Shown here: positions 47,550 through 57,670 of the stretch, one piece after another
Numbering within the stretch: position 1 is the stretch's first letter
Layout of the letters: each line of letters starts with the position of its first letter
DNA from: Candidatus Saccharimonadota bacterium
Lineage (GTDB): Bacteria > Patescibacteriota > Saccharimonadia > Saccharimonadales > Saccharimonadaceae
Direction: 5' to 3'
Assembly (NCBI GenBank): GCA_017545595.1
Contig: JAFWLO010000012.1
Coordinates: 62,001 to 126,000, forward strand
Length of the DNA stretch: 64,000 bases
The notes under the pieces: generated by a model
The model's input: the letters and a program-made list of their open reading frames with translations, nothing else
Told to the model about the DNA's origin: nothing
Database searches by the model: none
Made by a program: the position numbers and the translations under genes

Positions 47550-48842
47550 TTAGGATTGTTCTGAGGCTTCTAGAGTTTCCCCCTCTAGCTCGGCGAATTT
47601 TTGAGACATGGTTGGGTTGTTTCGAGTAAGTTTTTTAATCGTGAGGTCGTCGGCTTTGTTATTTGCGAGGCGGAGGTTATTCTCGCTCGAGACGAGGGCG
47701 TCTTTGATTTTTTGGAGATGGTCGATGGTTTTATCGATTTCTTCGATTGCGGTCTTGAATTTGTCGGAGGCGAGACGATAGTTCCTCGCGAAGGCAGATT
47801 TGAACTTGTTTATGTCTTCTTCGAAGTGGGTAATATCGAGGTTTTGGTTGCGAACTTCTGCGAGTTCGGTTTTATATTTGAGGGAATTCAAGGCAGCGTT
47901 TCTCAGGAGCGTAATCATTGGGATAAAAAATTGAGGGCGGATGACATACATCTTGTCGAAACGGTGAGAGACGTCGACGATACCGGAGTTATAAAGTTCG
48001 GAATCCGATTCGAGGAGAGAAACAAGAACGGCATATTCGCAATTTTTCTCCTTTCGGTCTTTGTCGAGTTCTTTGAAGAAATCTTCGTTTTTATGCTTTG
48101 TCGCGGTTGTTTCGTTCTCGTTTTTCATCTCAAACATGATCGAGATGATTTCTGTGCCGTTTTTGTCGGCTTCACGATAAATGAAGTCACCCTTCGAACC
48201 TGAAGAACGAGAGACCGCGTTGTCCTTCTCGAAATACGCGTTTTTGAAGGCGGTTGCGCGGAGACGATTGAACTCATTTTCGCAATGCTGTTCAAGAGTC
48301 TCTCCGACCATTTTCGTTGAGAGGCGAGCCTTGAGATCTTTCAAACGCTCAATTTCTTCATCTTTCAGCTTCAGTGCGGATTCGTATTTATCCTTCGTGG
48401 AGATTTCGCGGGTTTTTGACTCGGATTCTTTGAGTTTTAACTCGTTTTCGAGGGAAGAAACGGTTTTTTCGAGATTTGCGGTCGCGGTCGAGACGGCAAG
48501 AGCTTTCTCTGTCTCGGACTTTTCGGACAGGGACTTCAATTTGAGCCGGAGCTCAGATATTTCGGAATCTTTTTCAGTTTTAAGCTTTAAGATTTCCGAC
48601 TCTTTTTCGGTTTTTAGCCTAGAAATCTCGGATTCTTTTTCGGTCTTGAGTTTTATGTATTCGGAGCGAGCGGAATTTAGGCTAGCTTCGGATTTTAGTT
48701 TGTTTACTTCTTCGAGAGAATGAAGACGAGCTTCGAGCTCTTTAGAAAATTCAGCATCGCGAATTTGTTGAGAAATGTCGGCGTAACTTGTTTCGTTGAT
48801 TTCGAACTCTTTCCCGCAGTTCGGACATTTTATTTCTGGCAT
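47550..48842 (-). CDS. DUF2130 protein with zinc ribbon and coiled coil
   Basis: 430 residues. [12 protein letters not shown] half-zinc-ribbon is at the N terminus, followed by a long coiled coil (about residues 30-190) containing repeated [10 protein letters not shown] units. The DUF2130 domain follows, with [21 protein letters not shown] and [18 protein letters not shown]. It looks related to restriction-endonuclease-like folds (an E-x-K in FEMKNE). Its function is unknown; nucleic-acid processing is a possibility. AGGAGG precedes the ATG. Confidence 0.8.
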   Translation of the reverse strand: MPEIKCPNCGKEFEINETSYADISQQIRDAEFSKELEARLHSLEEVNKLKSEASLNSARSEYIKLKTEKESEISRLKTEKESEILKLKTEKDSEISELRLKLKSLSEKSETEKALAVSTATANLEKTVSSLENELKLKESESKTREISTKDKYESALKLKDEEIERLKDLKARLSTKMVGETLEQHCENEFNRLRATAFKNAYFEKDNAVSRSSGSKGDFIYREADKNGTEIISIMFEMKNENETTATKHKNEDFFKELDKDRKEKNCEYAVLVSLLESDSELYNSGIVDVSHRFDKMYVIRPQFFIPMITLLRNAALNSLKYKTELAEVRNQNLDITHFEEDINKFKSAFARNYRLASDKFKTAIEEIDKTIDHLQKIKDALVSSENNLRLANNKADDLTIKKLTRNNPTMSQKFAELEGETLEASEQS

Positions 48843-48923
48843 CTTTCCTCCTGTTTTTTATATTTTATAATATTTTGGAACAGGAGGAAAGGGTGAGGGG
48901 ATTGGATTTTAAGAGGAGGCAGA

Positions 48924-51900
48924 TTAGAAATCGTCGTTTGTTTCTTCTTCGGCGTAGCGCTTATGAGTTTTTCTGATAATGATTATAAATGAGCCAACGA
49001 TGAAGAAAGTTGTGATGCTCCACCAGAAGACGTCGAGCGTCTCGAACGCGTAGATGAGCGGAGAACCTTCAAGAAATGCACGGTAGGCTTCGATGACAGC
49101 TTTGTATTTTGCCATGAGGCTCGGCCCGACGAGAGTTTTTCCGTATTCAGAGAGATTATTGTAGGCAATTTGAGCGGCCTTGACGGCGGTTCTTGAATTG
49201 TAGTTTATCTGGTCGGGGTTCGGAAGTTTCGAGACCATATTCTCAAACTCGGCGACTTGGTCGAGGAGGTCGAGGGCGGAATTTATAATGGAAATTCTGC
49301 CGTTGATGTTGAAGAGGTCGCTTAGGGAGAAGTTTCCATCAAACACACCGAGAGCCTCTGCATAGCCAGACATCGCATCTTCGAGAGTAGTTTGGTCTTC
49401 GGGGCGGACGTTTTCTGGGGTGATTTCGGTCGCATGGTCATTGTTTTTGGCCTCTTCGAGAGCTTTTTCAGCTTCTTCGACGGTTTTTTCGAGGTCGTTC
49501 AACTTGTCTTCGAGGTCTTTGAGATGTTCTTTTTCTGGTTCGGTCGTATTTCCGCTATTTATAAGAGTTTCGATTTCTTCTTTCAAATCTTCGATGTCGT
49601 CTAAATCGTCTTTGTTGACGTGTTCTTTGTCGTATTCGTCAACTTTTTCTTCGACATCTTCGATTTGTTCTTTGATTTCTTCGATTCTCTGTTTGTCGCG
49701 ATTAAGACTATCAAGAATTTCTTCTAGCCTTCTCTTTTCTTCTTCAGTTAAGTGGTTGTAGTTTTCTTCTTTTATCGTGCCGATCGCGTCGAGGAGAGCG
49801 TCGATTTTTTCTTCATCATCAGAAGTTACGTGATCGACATCGGGAATCGTAGCGTAAGATTCTTCGATGATTTGCATACGCTCTTCAGCTTCATCGATTT
49901 CTTCGATTGTTTCTTCGTATTCTTCTAGCTTTTCTTCGATCAGTTCTTTCTCGGCACTTTCTGGATTTTCTCCTGAGATTGTTTCGAGATTCTCGATTTC
50001 TTGTTGAATAGCAGGTTTATCGTTGATGGTTTTATGTTCGAGGTCGTCGAGGAAGTTGATTTTTCCGGTTTTTATGGTGAGTTCACTCACGTTTCCGGCC
50101 ATATCCGTCACGGTTATCGTATTTGCGGAATCCTGATTCCCTGTGATATTAACTATTCCTGTCTCGGAATTTATAACTTCGCCGTTTAGCTTAATCTCTT
50201 TAATAACTTTATTGTCGGTTATGACGAGAGTTTGAGTCAGGTAATAAGTTTTTTCCGGTTCGAGTTCGTAAGTTTCTCCATTAGCAAGACCGAGGATGAC
50301 TGGAGCAGTAACGTCAAGCACGATTCCGTTGGTGTTTATGATAACTTCATTTCCAGCATTGTCGGTTATTTTATAATAGACGAGAAAATCTTTTTCTGGT
50401 TCGACGGAAACCTTCCCAGAGACTGGAGTCCAAGCGATATTTTGGAGCTCTTCTTCGGTTGGTTCGTTCAAAAGTACGGCGTAATCAACAGTTCTAACGC
50501 CAGACAAATCGTCGCTTGCGGAGATTTCGAAATCTGTCGTTTTGTTCGCAAAAATTCCGAAGGTAATGTTGTTTATAAACTTTGTCCAGGAATTTTCTTC
50601 GCTAGTGATTTCTCCGGAAGGGGCGGTGCGGTCGATTTTCACTTCAGCGCTTACGATTTCGCTCTCAAGCCCGGCGGAGCTTACGGCTTTATATTCGTAA
50701 ACTGTCGAATCGGTTTCTTCAACAAGGATTATTTCGTGATAATCTTTCCATTCTTCAGTTCCGGCTTCTCGGACATAAAGAGTAACAGGGCTCAGATTTT
50801 CAGCAACATTTCTCGCAGTCAAATCAACAGCTTCATTCGTCCAGGTCCCGAGTTCGTAACCGTGAGAATCAACTTCAACAACAGGTCTCACAGGATCTAT
50901 GTTTCTATATGTTACGACTTTGTCTGTCGTGTTTCCAAAGGAGTTTGTTGCGCGGAAGATATAAGTTCCATTCTCCGTGATGTCTGCAACGGTGTTTTCT
51001 CCATCAGTCAACTTCTCCCAAGTCTGGCCGCCATCTTTCGAGACGGAGATTTCGGAGACTTCAAAACGGTTGGACGCGGTTATGCTCGCTTCATCGAACG
51101 GAATCCATCTTTCAGTTTCGGAGACAACGTTGATTTCAGGGAAAGTTGTTCGACGGATTTCTTCCTCTTCTTGTTCGGCGATGTCGTCCAAAGCGTTTTC
51201 GATTTGCTCAATCTTTTCGAGGATTTCTTCGATTTCTTCGTCGGTATAGTTAGTCCCGAACTCGTCGAGGGCGTTTTCGAGGTCTTCCTTAGCTTTTTCT
51301 AAATCTTCCTTGTCGTCTCGGGTGTATCCTTCGGGGATAATTGGATCGACCTTGTTAATATTTTCGGTATGTTCGGCTTCGACTGCGTCGTCTATTCGGT
51401 CGAGAAGTTCGTTGATTTTGTCGAGTTCTTCTTGGACTGTTTCTCTTTCTTCGTCGGTTAAGTTATCTCCGCCGAGAAGCCCCTCTGCGATTTCCTTCAG
51501 GTCTTCTAGTTCTTCTTTGTCACTGGTTTTAATAACTTCTGTGTCGGTGTCGTTGACGATGTCGAGTTGTTCTTCTTTTTCTTCGACTTCGTCGAGGCGT
51601 TTCAACTTTTCTTCGAGTTCTTCTTTTTCGGTTACGAGATTGTTGATTTCTTCAACAGTCAAGTGGTTCCCGTCTTCATCCAACGTATCTTTAACTTCTT
51701 CAAGAAGGTTCTCGATTGTTTCGCGGTCGTCAGAGGTAACATGATCTATATCTGGAATCTCTTCCCCTCGATTATGCTCGTCTTTAATCTCTTCTTCGAG
51801 TTGATTGATTTTATCGACGAGATTTTCGTAAAGCTCTTCTAGTTCGTCGATAACTTCTTTTTCTTCGTCGGAAGCATGATCCCCTTCGTTATCTTCGATT

Positions 51901-54197
51901 TCTTCAAGCTTCGTTATGACTTCTTCAAGGGCTGGTTTATTGTCGGTTTTATAATTATCTTCGTTAATACCGAGGTCGTAATCGCCAATATTTCCGAGGT
52001 TTATTGTTAAAGTTGTTTCGTTCCCGGCTTTATCGAAGGCTACGATATTATATTTTCCATCTTCGGCTCCGGAAAGGTGAATAATGTTTGTTTCACTTAG
52101 CGGGGTCTCTGTGCCGTTAATAACGATTTTTTCAAGAGCCTTATTGTCGGTCACGATAATATCATGAGCGAGATAATATGTTTTTCCGTCTTCGAGGTCG
52201 TAGATATTTTCTGCGTTAGCATAACCTTGAATAAGCGCTTTCGTCGTGTCGAGGACAATTCCGTCGGTGTTTATGACGGAAACATTTCCAGCATTGTCGG
52301 TTATTTTATAATAGAGGATAAAATCTTTCTCAGGATTAATTCCGACGGGTTGTTCGGAGACATCTCGCCAACCTTCGGCGGACTCGGCGGATTCTTTACT
52401 ATTAAAGACTTCTTCAGAAACGAGATATTCAACCTTATTCACGCCTGACAGCTCGTCATTCGGGGCGATTTCGAAATATGTGGTTTTGTTAAAGAAGAGT
52501 CCGAAAGTGATTTGGTTTAAGAATTTATTCCAGGAATTTTCTTCGCTGGAGATTTCTCCGGTCGGAGCGGTTGAATCCTTCTTCAAAAGAACTTCAACGA
52601 CATCGCTTTCGATTCCCGCCTCGCTAACGGCTTTGAAATAGTATCTTTCTCCTTCGACAGAAGTTTCTCCGTTATAGACAACTTCTTTTCCTTCAACCCA
52701 ATTAACTTGGTCGGTCGAATGGTAATACTTCGTTTCGCCAACATTAACCGTTACGCTTTCTGCGGTTAGAGTTATTGGCTGGTTTGTCCAGGTTCCTTCT
52801 TCGTAACCGTGAGTGTTTACGGTTATAATCGGTTTCTTAGTATCAAGACTATTGTAAGTTATACAAGATTTATCGCTAACATTATCATAGATATCGGTCG
52901 CACGATAACAATAGGTCGCGTTCTCGGTAACATCTTTCTCGGCTCTGTCTCCTTCGACGATAACATTCCATGTTTCCCCGCCGTCAAGGGACTCTTCAAT
53001 GTTTTTAACTCCGGAAATGTCGGTCGCGGTAATTATAAGATGATCGCTGATTTGAATAATGTTTGGTTTTCCGTCAAGCGTAACTTCTGGAGGGACGGTT
53101 TCGTTCAAAGTATGAAAGTCGACAACTTGACTACTGATGCTCTGGCCTTCATTGTTTTCGGCCCTAACACGGGTGTAATAAGTTGTATCTCCCGTCAACC
53201 CTTCAGCAACTAGATTCGTTGAGTTGACTAATCGGTTATTGTAATCTGGCAAAATGTTTTTGAACTCTGGATCGAGAGCTACATCAAGACGATAACTTGT
53301 TGCGTTCGGGACGGCATCCCAAAAGATATTCGCGGTTGTTTCTGTAACATTATTGACGTAAATTACTTCGACTGGATTCGGCGCAGAAACGTTGACCATG
53401 CCGGTTATGGCGTAAATGCCACAATAAATTCCGGAAATGTTGCTAGAATCGTTCCTTCCGGTCAAAACAAGATCGATGGAACTGACAAGCTTTTTAGAGT
53501 CCACGCGAATGTTTGCGGATTGGAGGTACGGAGCGCCGTCGGTCTCACCCTCATAAATATAGGAGGAAGATGTAGAGCTCGAACCTCTCCCAGAGCTACC
53601 CGAAGAACTTTTTACAACTTGGCGACGGGCGAGATTCGGCCATTTATAAACACCTTCGACAGGGGTCGAATCGTACCAGTCATAGAGGCGATAAGATGTT
53701 TCGTCGACGGAGCCGTCGGTGTAGTTGACGCGGACGGCAAAGTTCGCATAGTTCCCTTCTCCGGGACCGCCGGCTGTTCCAAGAACGTAAAGTTTTTCGT
53801 AAGCACCAATAGTGTCGAGATTAATCGTGGTGGAGGCGTGATTTTCGTAGAGGCGAATAGTGTCATTCCCGTCGTAGTTGCTGGGTCCAGTCCAGCTCAT
53901 ATTATAAGGAACACCATCAATAGAAAGAGAACCGGATGGGTCAAGCCCGCCGGCGGACTTTTGAGAGGCAGAATAGAAGGCAGCCCAAGCGTCGAGACCT
54001 TTCGCAGCGACGACAGTATCGAAGCTTTCAGACGCACCCCAAATCGAGTTTCCGTTCAAAGAATTGGAAGAGATTTTAAGGGATTCGTAATGGCTACTCG
54101 CGGCAGTCGAGGGTCTTTTCTTAAAAACAAAAAGCGACCCAAAAATAAGGCCGACCGCTAAAAATGATAATAAAATGGTTTTTATTCTTTGTTTCAT
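48924..54197 (-). CDS. Giant surface protein with a duplicated Ig-like/helical module
   Basis: 1757 residues. A signal peptide or anchor (about residues 5-25) is followed by an N-terminal lectin-like jelly-roll (WTGPSNYDGNDTIRL), a Ser-rich linker, a fibronectin type III domain (TETTANIFWDAVPNATSYRL) and then two copies of a large unit. Each unit has Ig-like domains (HGYEEGTWTN / HGYELGTWTN; YYKITDNAGN in both; FLNQITFGLF / FINNITFGIF) and a long acidic helical region. A further helical domain and a C-terminal membrane helix with a charged tail follow. It probably projects from the cell and binds a partner. The ATG at 54197 follows GGAGG. It has its own TTGACA/TACAAT promoter. The acidic codons create long antisense frames that are not genes. 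Confidence 0.85.
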   Translation of the reverse strand: MKQRIKTILLSFLAVGLIFGSLFVFKKRPSTAASSHYESLKISSNSLNGNSIWGASESFDTVVAAKGLDAWAAFYSASQKSAGGLDPSGSLSIDGVPYNMSWTGPSNYDGNDTIRLYENHASTTINLDTIGAYEKLYVLGTAGGPGEGNYANFAVRVNYTDGSVDETSYRLYDWYDSTPVEGVYKWPNLARRQVVKSSSGSSGRGSSSTSSSYIYEGETDGAPYLQSANIRVDSKKLVSSIDLVLTGRNDSSNISGIYCGIYAITGMVNVSAPNPVEVIYVNNVTETTANIFWDAVPNATSYRLDVALDPEFKNILPDYNNRLVNSTNLVAEGLTGDTTYYTRVRAENNEGQSISSQVVDFHTLNETVPPEVTLDGKPNIIQISDHLIITATDISGVKNIEESLDGGETWNVIVEGDRAEKDVTENATYCYRATDIYDNVSDKSCITYNSLDTKKPIITVNTHGYEEGTWTNQPITLTAESVTVNVGETKYYHSTDQVNWVEGKEVVYNGETSVEGERYYFKAVSEAGIESDVVEVLLKKDSTAPTGEISSEENSWNKFLNQITFGLFFNKTTYFEIAPNDELSGVNKVEYLVSEEVFNSKESAESAEGWRDVSEQPVGINPEKDFILYYKITDNAGNVSVINTDGIVLDTTKALIQGYANAENIYDLEDGKTYYLAHDIIVTDNKALEKIVINGTETPLSETNIIHLSGAEDGKYNIVAFDKAGNETTLTINLGNIGDYDLGINEDNYKTDNKPALEEVITKLEEIEDNEGDHASDEEKEVIDELEELYENLVDKINQLEEEIKDEHNRGEEIPDIDHVTSDDRETIENLLEEVKDTLDEDGNHLTVEEINNLVTEKEELEEKLKRLDEVEEKEEQLDIVNDTDTEVIKTSDKEELEDLKEIAEGLLGGDNLTDEERETVQEELDKINELLDRIDDAVEAEHTENINKVDPIIPEGYTRDDKEDLEKAKEDLENALDEFGTNYTDEEIEEILEKIEQIENALDDIAEQEEEEIRRTTFPEINVVSETERWIPFDEASITASNRFEVSEISVSKDGGQTWEKLTDGENTVADITENGTYIFRATNSFGNTTDKVVTYRNIDPVRPVVEVDSHGYELGTWTNEAVDLTARNVAENLSPVTLYVREAGTEEWKDYHEIILVEETDSTVYEYKAVSSAGLESEIVSAEVKIDRTAPSGEITSEENSWTKFINNITFGIFANKTTDFEISASDDLSGVRTVDYAVLLNEPTEEELQNIAWTPVSGKVSVEPEKDFLVYYKITDNAGNEVIINTNGIVLDVTAPVILGLANGETYELEPEKTYYLTQTLVITDNKVIKEIKLNGEVINSETGIVNITGNQDSANTITVTDMAGNVSELTIKTGKINFLDDLEHKTINDKPAIQQEIENLETISGENPESAEKELIEEKLEEYEETIEEIDEAEERMQIIEESYATIPDVDHVTSDDEEKIDALLDAIGTIKEENYNHLTEEEKRRLEEILDSLNRDKQRIEEIKEQIEDVEEKVDEYDKEHVNKDDLDDIEDLKEEIETLINSGNTTEPEKEHLKDLEDKLNDLEKTVEEAEKALEEAKNNDHATEITPENVRPEDQTTLEDAMSGYAEALGVFDGNFSLSDLFNINGRISIINSALDLLDQVAEFENMVSKLPNPDQINYNSRTAVKAAQIAYNNLSEYGKTLVGPSLMAKYKAVIEAYRAFLEGSPLIYAFETLDVFWWSITTFFIVGSFIIIIRKTHKRYAEEETNDDF
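49450..53100. repeat. Internal duplication in the giant surface protein gene
   Basis: Two units, roughly 51160-53100 and 49450-51155, encode the same order of Ig-like and helical domains about 650 residues apart. Both keep an identical 18-base stretch (CCAGGAATTTTCTTCGCT) near 52530 and 50585. Divergence between the copies shows an old duplication. Confidence 0.75.
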
Positions 54198-54224
54198 TTT
54201 ACCTCCAAAATACTCCACATGTTT

Positions 54225-54253
54225 ATTGTATATAAATCCTTAAAAAGTGTCAA
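54225..54253 (-). promoter_or_regulatory. Promoter of the giant surface protein gene
   Basis: On the minus strand TTGACA (54248-54253) and TACAAT (54225-54230) are 17 bases apart. A short leader contains GGAGG before the ATG at 54197. Confidence 0.75.
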
Positions 54254-54284
54254 CGCTTTTAAAAAACGCGAAAATATGATATTA

Positions 54285-54296
54285 TATATAATATAT
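54285..54296 (+). promoter_or_regulatory. Probable rarA -10 region
   Basis: A TATATAATATAT stretch lies directly before the ATG at 54297. TATATA ends 6 bases before the ATG and TATAAT ends 4 bases before it, so the exact box is ambiguous. The position fits the leaderless pattern. Confidence 0.4.
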
Positions 54297-55508
54297 ATGA
54301 ACAGAGTTCCACTTGCGGAGAGAATGAGACCTGAAAAACTTTCTGATGTCGTCGGACAGGACGAAATTATTGGCGACGGGAAAATTTTAACAGAAATCTT
54401 GCGCAAGGGAGAACCGGTTAACTTGATTTTTTGGGGGCCGCCTGGAACCGGAAAAACTACGATGGCGAAAATCCTCGCGAAAGAATACAATGCGGATTTT
54501 GTTGAGATTTCTGCAGTTACGAGCGGAAAAAAGGATATAGAGCAGGTTGTTGAGCGAGCAAAACAAAATTGGAATCTAAAAATTCGCACAGTTCTGTTTG
54601 TGGACGAAATTCACAGGTTTAATAAGGCGCAACAAGATGCGTTTTTGCCTCATGTTGAGTCGGGTTTGATAATCCTCATCGGGGCAACGACAGAAAATCC
54701 GAGTTTTGAAGTTATTTCTCCGCTTCTTTCGAGGTCGAGGGTCGTCGTTGTTTCTCCACTTTCTAAAGAAGCGATAAAACAAGTTATACGACGCGCCGGA
54801 GAGAAAGAAGGATTCTCGGATAAGTTGACGGAGGAAGGAATAGATTATCTCGCTGAGCTTTCCGGAGGAGACGCTAGGAGTGCGCTCGGAGATTTAGAAC
54901 TTGCACTCAGCCTCGCAGAAGACAAAATCGACGCTGAAGTCGTCAAGACCGCTGCGGGGAAAAAGTTGCCTGGATACGACAAGAAGGGCGACATGCATTA
55001 TGACAATATTTCCGCTTTCATTAAGTCTATGCGAGGAAGCGACGTTGATGCTGCGCTTTATTATCTTGCGAGAATGGTTCAGGCGGGAGAAGACCCGAAG
55101 TTTATCGCGAGAAGAATGGTTATATTTGCAAGCGAAGACATCGGACTTGCTGGGAATGGAGCACTTTCGCTCGCTACAGCTTGTTTTCAGGCGGTCGAGA
55201 GGGTCGGGATGCCGGAGTCGGGACTTATTTTAGCGCATACAGCCATCGCTCTAGCGAAGTCAAAGAAGAATAGAGACAGCGCGAACGCGTGGTTTGCAGC
55301 GCAGAGCCTTGCAAAAAAATCGATGGGGCTTCCGGTTCCGATTTGGCTTAGGAACGCTCCGACAAAGCTCATGAAAGAACTCGGGTATGGCGAGGGGCAA
55401 AAATGGGAGGCTGGATTTCATCTCGACAAGAATTATCTCCCTGATGAGATAAAAAACGAAAAGTTGTTTGTTCCGAGCGGACCAGACAAAGACCCGAACC
55501 ATTCCTAG
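54297..55508 (+). CDS. rarA: AAA+ ATPase RarA/MgsA
   Basis: Acts at stalled replication forks, related to clamp-loader and RuvB-type ATPases. It is 403 residues. [19 protein letters not shown] is at the N terminus, Walker [12 protein letters not shown] near residue 43, Walker [19 protein letters not shown] near residue 100, sensor 1 GATTENPSF and the C-terminal MgsA region ([19 protein letters not shown]). An in-frame extension of 36 codons lies across the promoter region and is rejected. Confidence 0.92.
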   Translation: MNRVPLAERMRPEKLSDVVGQDEIIGDGKILTEILRKGEPVNLIFWGPPGTGKTTMAKILAKEYNADFVEISAVTSGKKDIEQVVERAKQNWNLKIRTVLFVDEIHRFNKAQQDAFLPHVESGLIILIGATTENPSFEVISPLLSRSRVVVVSPLSKEAIKQVIRRAGEKEGFSDKLTEEGIDYLAELSGGDARSALGDLELALSLAEDKIDAEVVKTAAGKKLPGYDKKGDMHYDNISAFIKSMRGSDVDAALYYLARMVQAGEDPKFIARRMVIFASEDIGLAGNGALSLATACFQAVERVGMPESGLILAHTAIALAKSKKNRDSANAWFAAQSLAKKSMGLPVPIWLRNAPTKLMKELGYGEGQKWEAGFHLDKNYLPDEIKNEKLFVPSGPDKDPNHS

Positions 55509-55518
55509 ATTCCTGATT

Positions 55519-55547
55519 TTGACGTCACAGAAAATATAGATTATAAT
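55519..55547 (+). promoter_or_regulatory. ppa promoter
   Basis: TTGACG (55519-55524) and TATAAT (55542-55547) are 17 bases apart. A leader of about 60 bases ends in AGGAG before the ATG at 55615. Confidence 0.75.
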
Positions 55548-55614
55548 AAGTTTACCTTAGACCCGTTTGGGCCTGACAGTATATATATTATATATAACAA
55601 GTTAGGAGAAAAAA

Positions 55615-56256
55615 ATGGCTGATTTTAACAAAGTGTTGACGCCTGGAGATTATGAAAAAGGCGAGCTTAACGTCGTTATCGAAATCCCGACAGGCTCGAA
55701 TCATAAAATTGAGTGGGATCGAGAGCACGCTTGTTTTATGCTCGATAGAGTTGAGCCGATTGCTTTTGCGAAGCCTTGCAACTATGGATTTATTCCACAA
55801 ACTATCGATGAAGACGGTGACGAACTCGACGCGCTCGTTATTACTGATCAGCCACTCACGACTGGGATTTGGCTCAAGACTAGGATTCTTGGGGTTATGA
55901 AATTTGTTGACGGCGGGGAAGTTGACGACAAAATCATCGTTGTTCCAGAAGACGACAGAAACAACGGAGACAAATATCAGACGCTTGAAGATTTGCCAAA
56001 ACAACTTATTGAACAAATTAAATTCCACTTTAACCACTATAAAGATTTAAAGAAACCTGGAACGACCGAGGTTAAAGAATTCGCTGACGTAAAAACCGCG
56101 AAAAAGGTCATCAAGGATTCTATCGAGCGATATATCGAGGCGCACCCAGAACTTAGGGTTAAAAAAGAGTTCGATGCGACTGTTGACGACGCAAAGGAAG
56201 CGCTCAAAAACGGAATAGATGCCGCGAAAAAAGCAATAAAAGAAGCAACAAAATAA
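55615..56256 (+). CDS. ppa: Inorganic pyrophosphatase, family I
   Basis: Hydrolyses pyrophosphate and drives biosynthesis forward. It is 213 residues; the core is about 170. NVVIEIPTGSNHKIEWD is near the N terminus, NYGFIPQTIDEDGDELDALV (metal-binding Asp residues) near residues 55-75 and PEDDRNNGDKYQTLEDLP near residue 120. About 40 extra C-terminal residues form a Lys/Ala-rich amphipathic helix not usual for the family. It has its own promoter and a bidirectional terminator. Confidence 0.92.
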   Translation: MADFNKVLTPGDYEKGELNVVIEIPTGSNHKIEWDREHACFMLDRVEPIAFAKPCNYGFIPQTIDEDGDELDALVITDQPLTTGIWLKTRILGVMKFVDGGEVDDKIIVVPEDDRNNGDKYQTLEDLPKQLIEQIKFHFNHYKDLKKPGTTEVKEFADVKTAKKVIKDSIERYIEAHPELRVKKEFDATVDDAKEALKNGIDAAKKAIKEATK

Positions 56257-56257
56257 A

Positions 56258-56288
56258 AAAATAATCCCCTCCGGGGGATTATTTTTTA
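56258..56288. terminator. Bidirectional terminator between ppa and glyS
   Basis: AAAAATAATCCCC and GGGGATTATTTTT form a 13-bp stem with a 4-base loop; it overlaps the glyS stop. Confidence 0.85.
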
Positions 56289-57650
56289 TAGTTCGGAGAT
56301 TTTAACGCGTATTTGAGAGGCGGTGTCACGGTCGCGGACGGTTACGGTGTCATCTTCGAGAGAATCAAAGTCAACAACGACGCATTTAGGGGTGCCGATT
56401 TCGTCTTGCTTTCGGTAGCGCTTTCCGATATTCCCGGAATCGTCCCAGGTTACGAAAGTGTATTTCTGTTTAATCTGATCATAGACAGCCTTGGCCTTTT
56501 CAACGAGTTCGGGCTTGTTTTTCAGGAGCGGAGAAACGCAGAATTTATATGGGGCGAGAGCTTCGGGAAGCTTCAGAACGGTGCGGGTTTCGTCCTTTCC
56601 TTCGACTTTTTCTTCGGAGTAGGCGGAAGAGAGAATGGCAAGCAGAACACGCTCGACGCCAATCGACGGTTCGATAACATGAGGAACAAAAGCTTCTTTC
56701 GTGAGTTTGTCGCGATATTCCATAGACTTTCCTGAGGCGCGCTCGATGTTTTTAAGGTCGAAATCGGTGCGGTAGGCGAGACCCATCAATTCTTCTTCGC
56801 CGTTAGGATAGTTAAACATGATATCGACAGTTCGATCGGAATAATGCGCACGGTCAGAAGCTTCAACTTCGACGTCGGTCAAGTCGGAAGGAGAGAGGCC
56901 AAAGATATTCTCGAGAAAATCGTGCGTTTCTTTCAGGAGTTTTTCGAACTCGGGTTTCCAGGAATCGGGACGAACGAAATATTCGATTTCCATTTGGGAA
57001 CATTCGCGGTCGCGGAGAATAAAATCGCGGGGAGAGATTTCGTTGCGGAAGGCCTTTCCCTGTTGAGCAATCCCGAAGGGAATATCAGGATAGAGTGTGT
57101 CAACGATGTTTTTATAGTTTGTGAAAATTCCTTGAGCAGTCTCGGGGCGGAGGTAGGCGGTGGACTTTTCGACAAGAGCCTTCGAATCTTCACTGGAAAA
57201 ATCATCAGGAAGCACAGCGCCGACGTGAGTCGAGAACATCATGTTGAACTTACGGATTTCTCCCCAGTTTTCTTTCCCACAAGTCGGGCATTTTAGATGG
57301 AGAGAACGAAATTCGTCGGTCGAAACGGATTCGGAGAGTCCGTCGGCGAGTTTATCTGCGCGAAAACGGCCGTGACATTCTTTACATTCGACTAGAGGGT
57401 CGGCGAAGGTCTTCGTGTGGCCGGAAGCAACCCAAGTTTGAGGGTTCATGAGGATTGCGGCATCGACACCAAAGATGTCGTCGCGCTTTTCTACCCAGAA
57501 ATTCCACCAGAGATCCATGATATTCTTTTTTAGCATGACGCCGAGAGGCCCAAAGTCCCATGTTCCAGCGAAACCTCCATAAATATCGGAGCCGGGAAAA
57601 ATAAATCCACGACGTTTGCAGAGACTAACAATATTATCCATTTTTGACAT
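56286..57650 (-). CDS. glyS: Glycyl-tRNA synthetase, single-chain class II type
   Basis: Charges tRNA-Gly; two tRNA-Gly-like genes are present at 36.3 kb. It is 454 residues, of the homodimeric type. GFIFPGSDIYGGFAGTWDFGPLG is near the N terminus (residues 16-38), a zinc-type Cys set in VECKECHG and LKCPTCGKE, motif 2 FRNEISPRDFILRDRECSQMEIE around residues 200-225 and motif 3 PSIGVERVLLAIL near residue 330. The C-terminal anticodon-binding domain is complete. ATG 57650 follows TATAAT by exactly 6 bases; a start six codons upstream lies on the -10 box. Confidence 0.94.
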   Translation of the reverse strand: MSKMDNIVSLCKRRGFIFPGSDIYGGFAGTWDFGPLGVMLKKNIMDLWWNFWVEKRDDIFGVDAAILMNPQTWVASGHTKTFADPLVECKECHGRFRADKLADGLSESVSTDEFRSLHLKCPTCGKENWGEIRKFNMMFSTHVGAVLPDDFSSEDSKALVEKSTAYLRPETAQGIFTNYKNIVDTLYPDIPFGIAQQGKAFRNEISPRDFILRDRECSQMEIEYFVRPDSWKPEFEKLLKETHDFLENIFGLSPSDLTDVEVEASDRAHYSDRTVDIMFNYPNGEEELMGLAYRTDFDLKNIERASGKSMEYRDKLTKEAFVPHVIEPSIGVERVLLAILSSAYSEEKVEGKDETRTVLKLPEALAPYKFCVSPLLKNKPELVEKAKAVYDQIKQKYTFVTWDDSGNIGKRYRKQDEIGTPKCVVVDFDSLEDDTVTVRDRDTASQIRVKISEL

Positions 57651-57656
57651 ATATAT

Positions 57657-57662
57657 ATTATA
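57657..57662 (-). promoter_or_regulatory. glyS -10, leaderless type
   Basis: TATAAT on the minus strand lies exactly 6 bases before the ATG at 57650. The upstream promoter part overlaps the end of recO. Confidence 0.6.
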
Positions 57663-57670
57663 TAACAATT

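Noticed and set aside
48181-48723. Plus-strand Ser/Phe-rich frame opposite the DUF2130 coiled coil
   Set aside because: Antisense of Lys/Glu/Ser codons in a coiled coil; no supporting signals.
50232-51302. Long plus-strand reading frame opposite the giant surface protein gene
   Set aside because: It is the antisense shadow of acidic, GAA/GAC-rich codons; its translation is rich in Phe, Ser and Val with no motif and no ribosome site.
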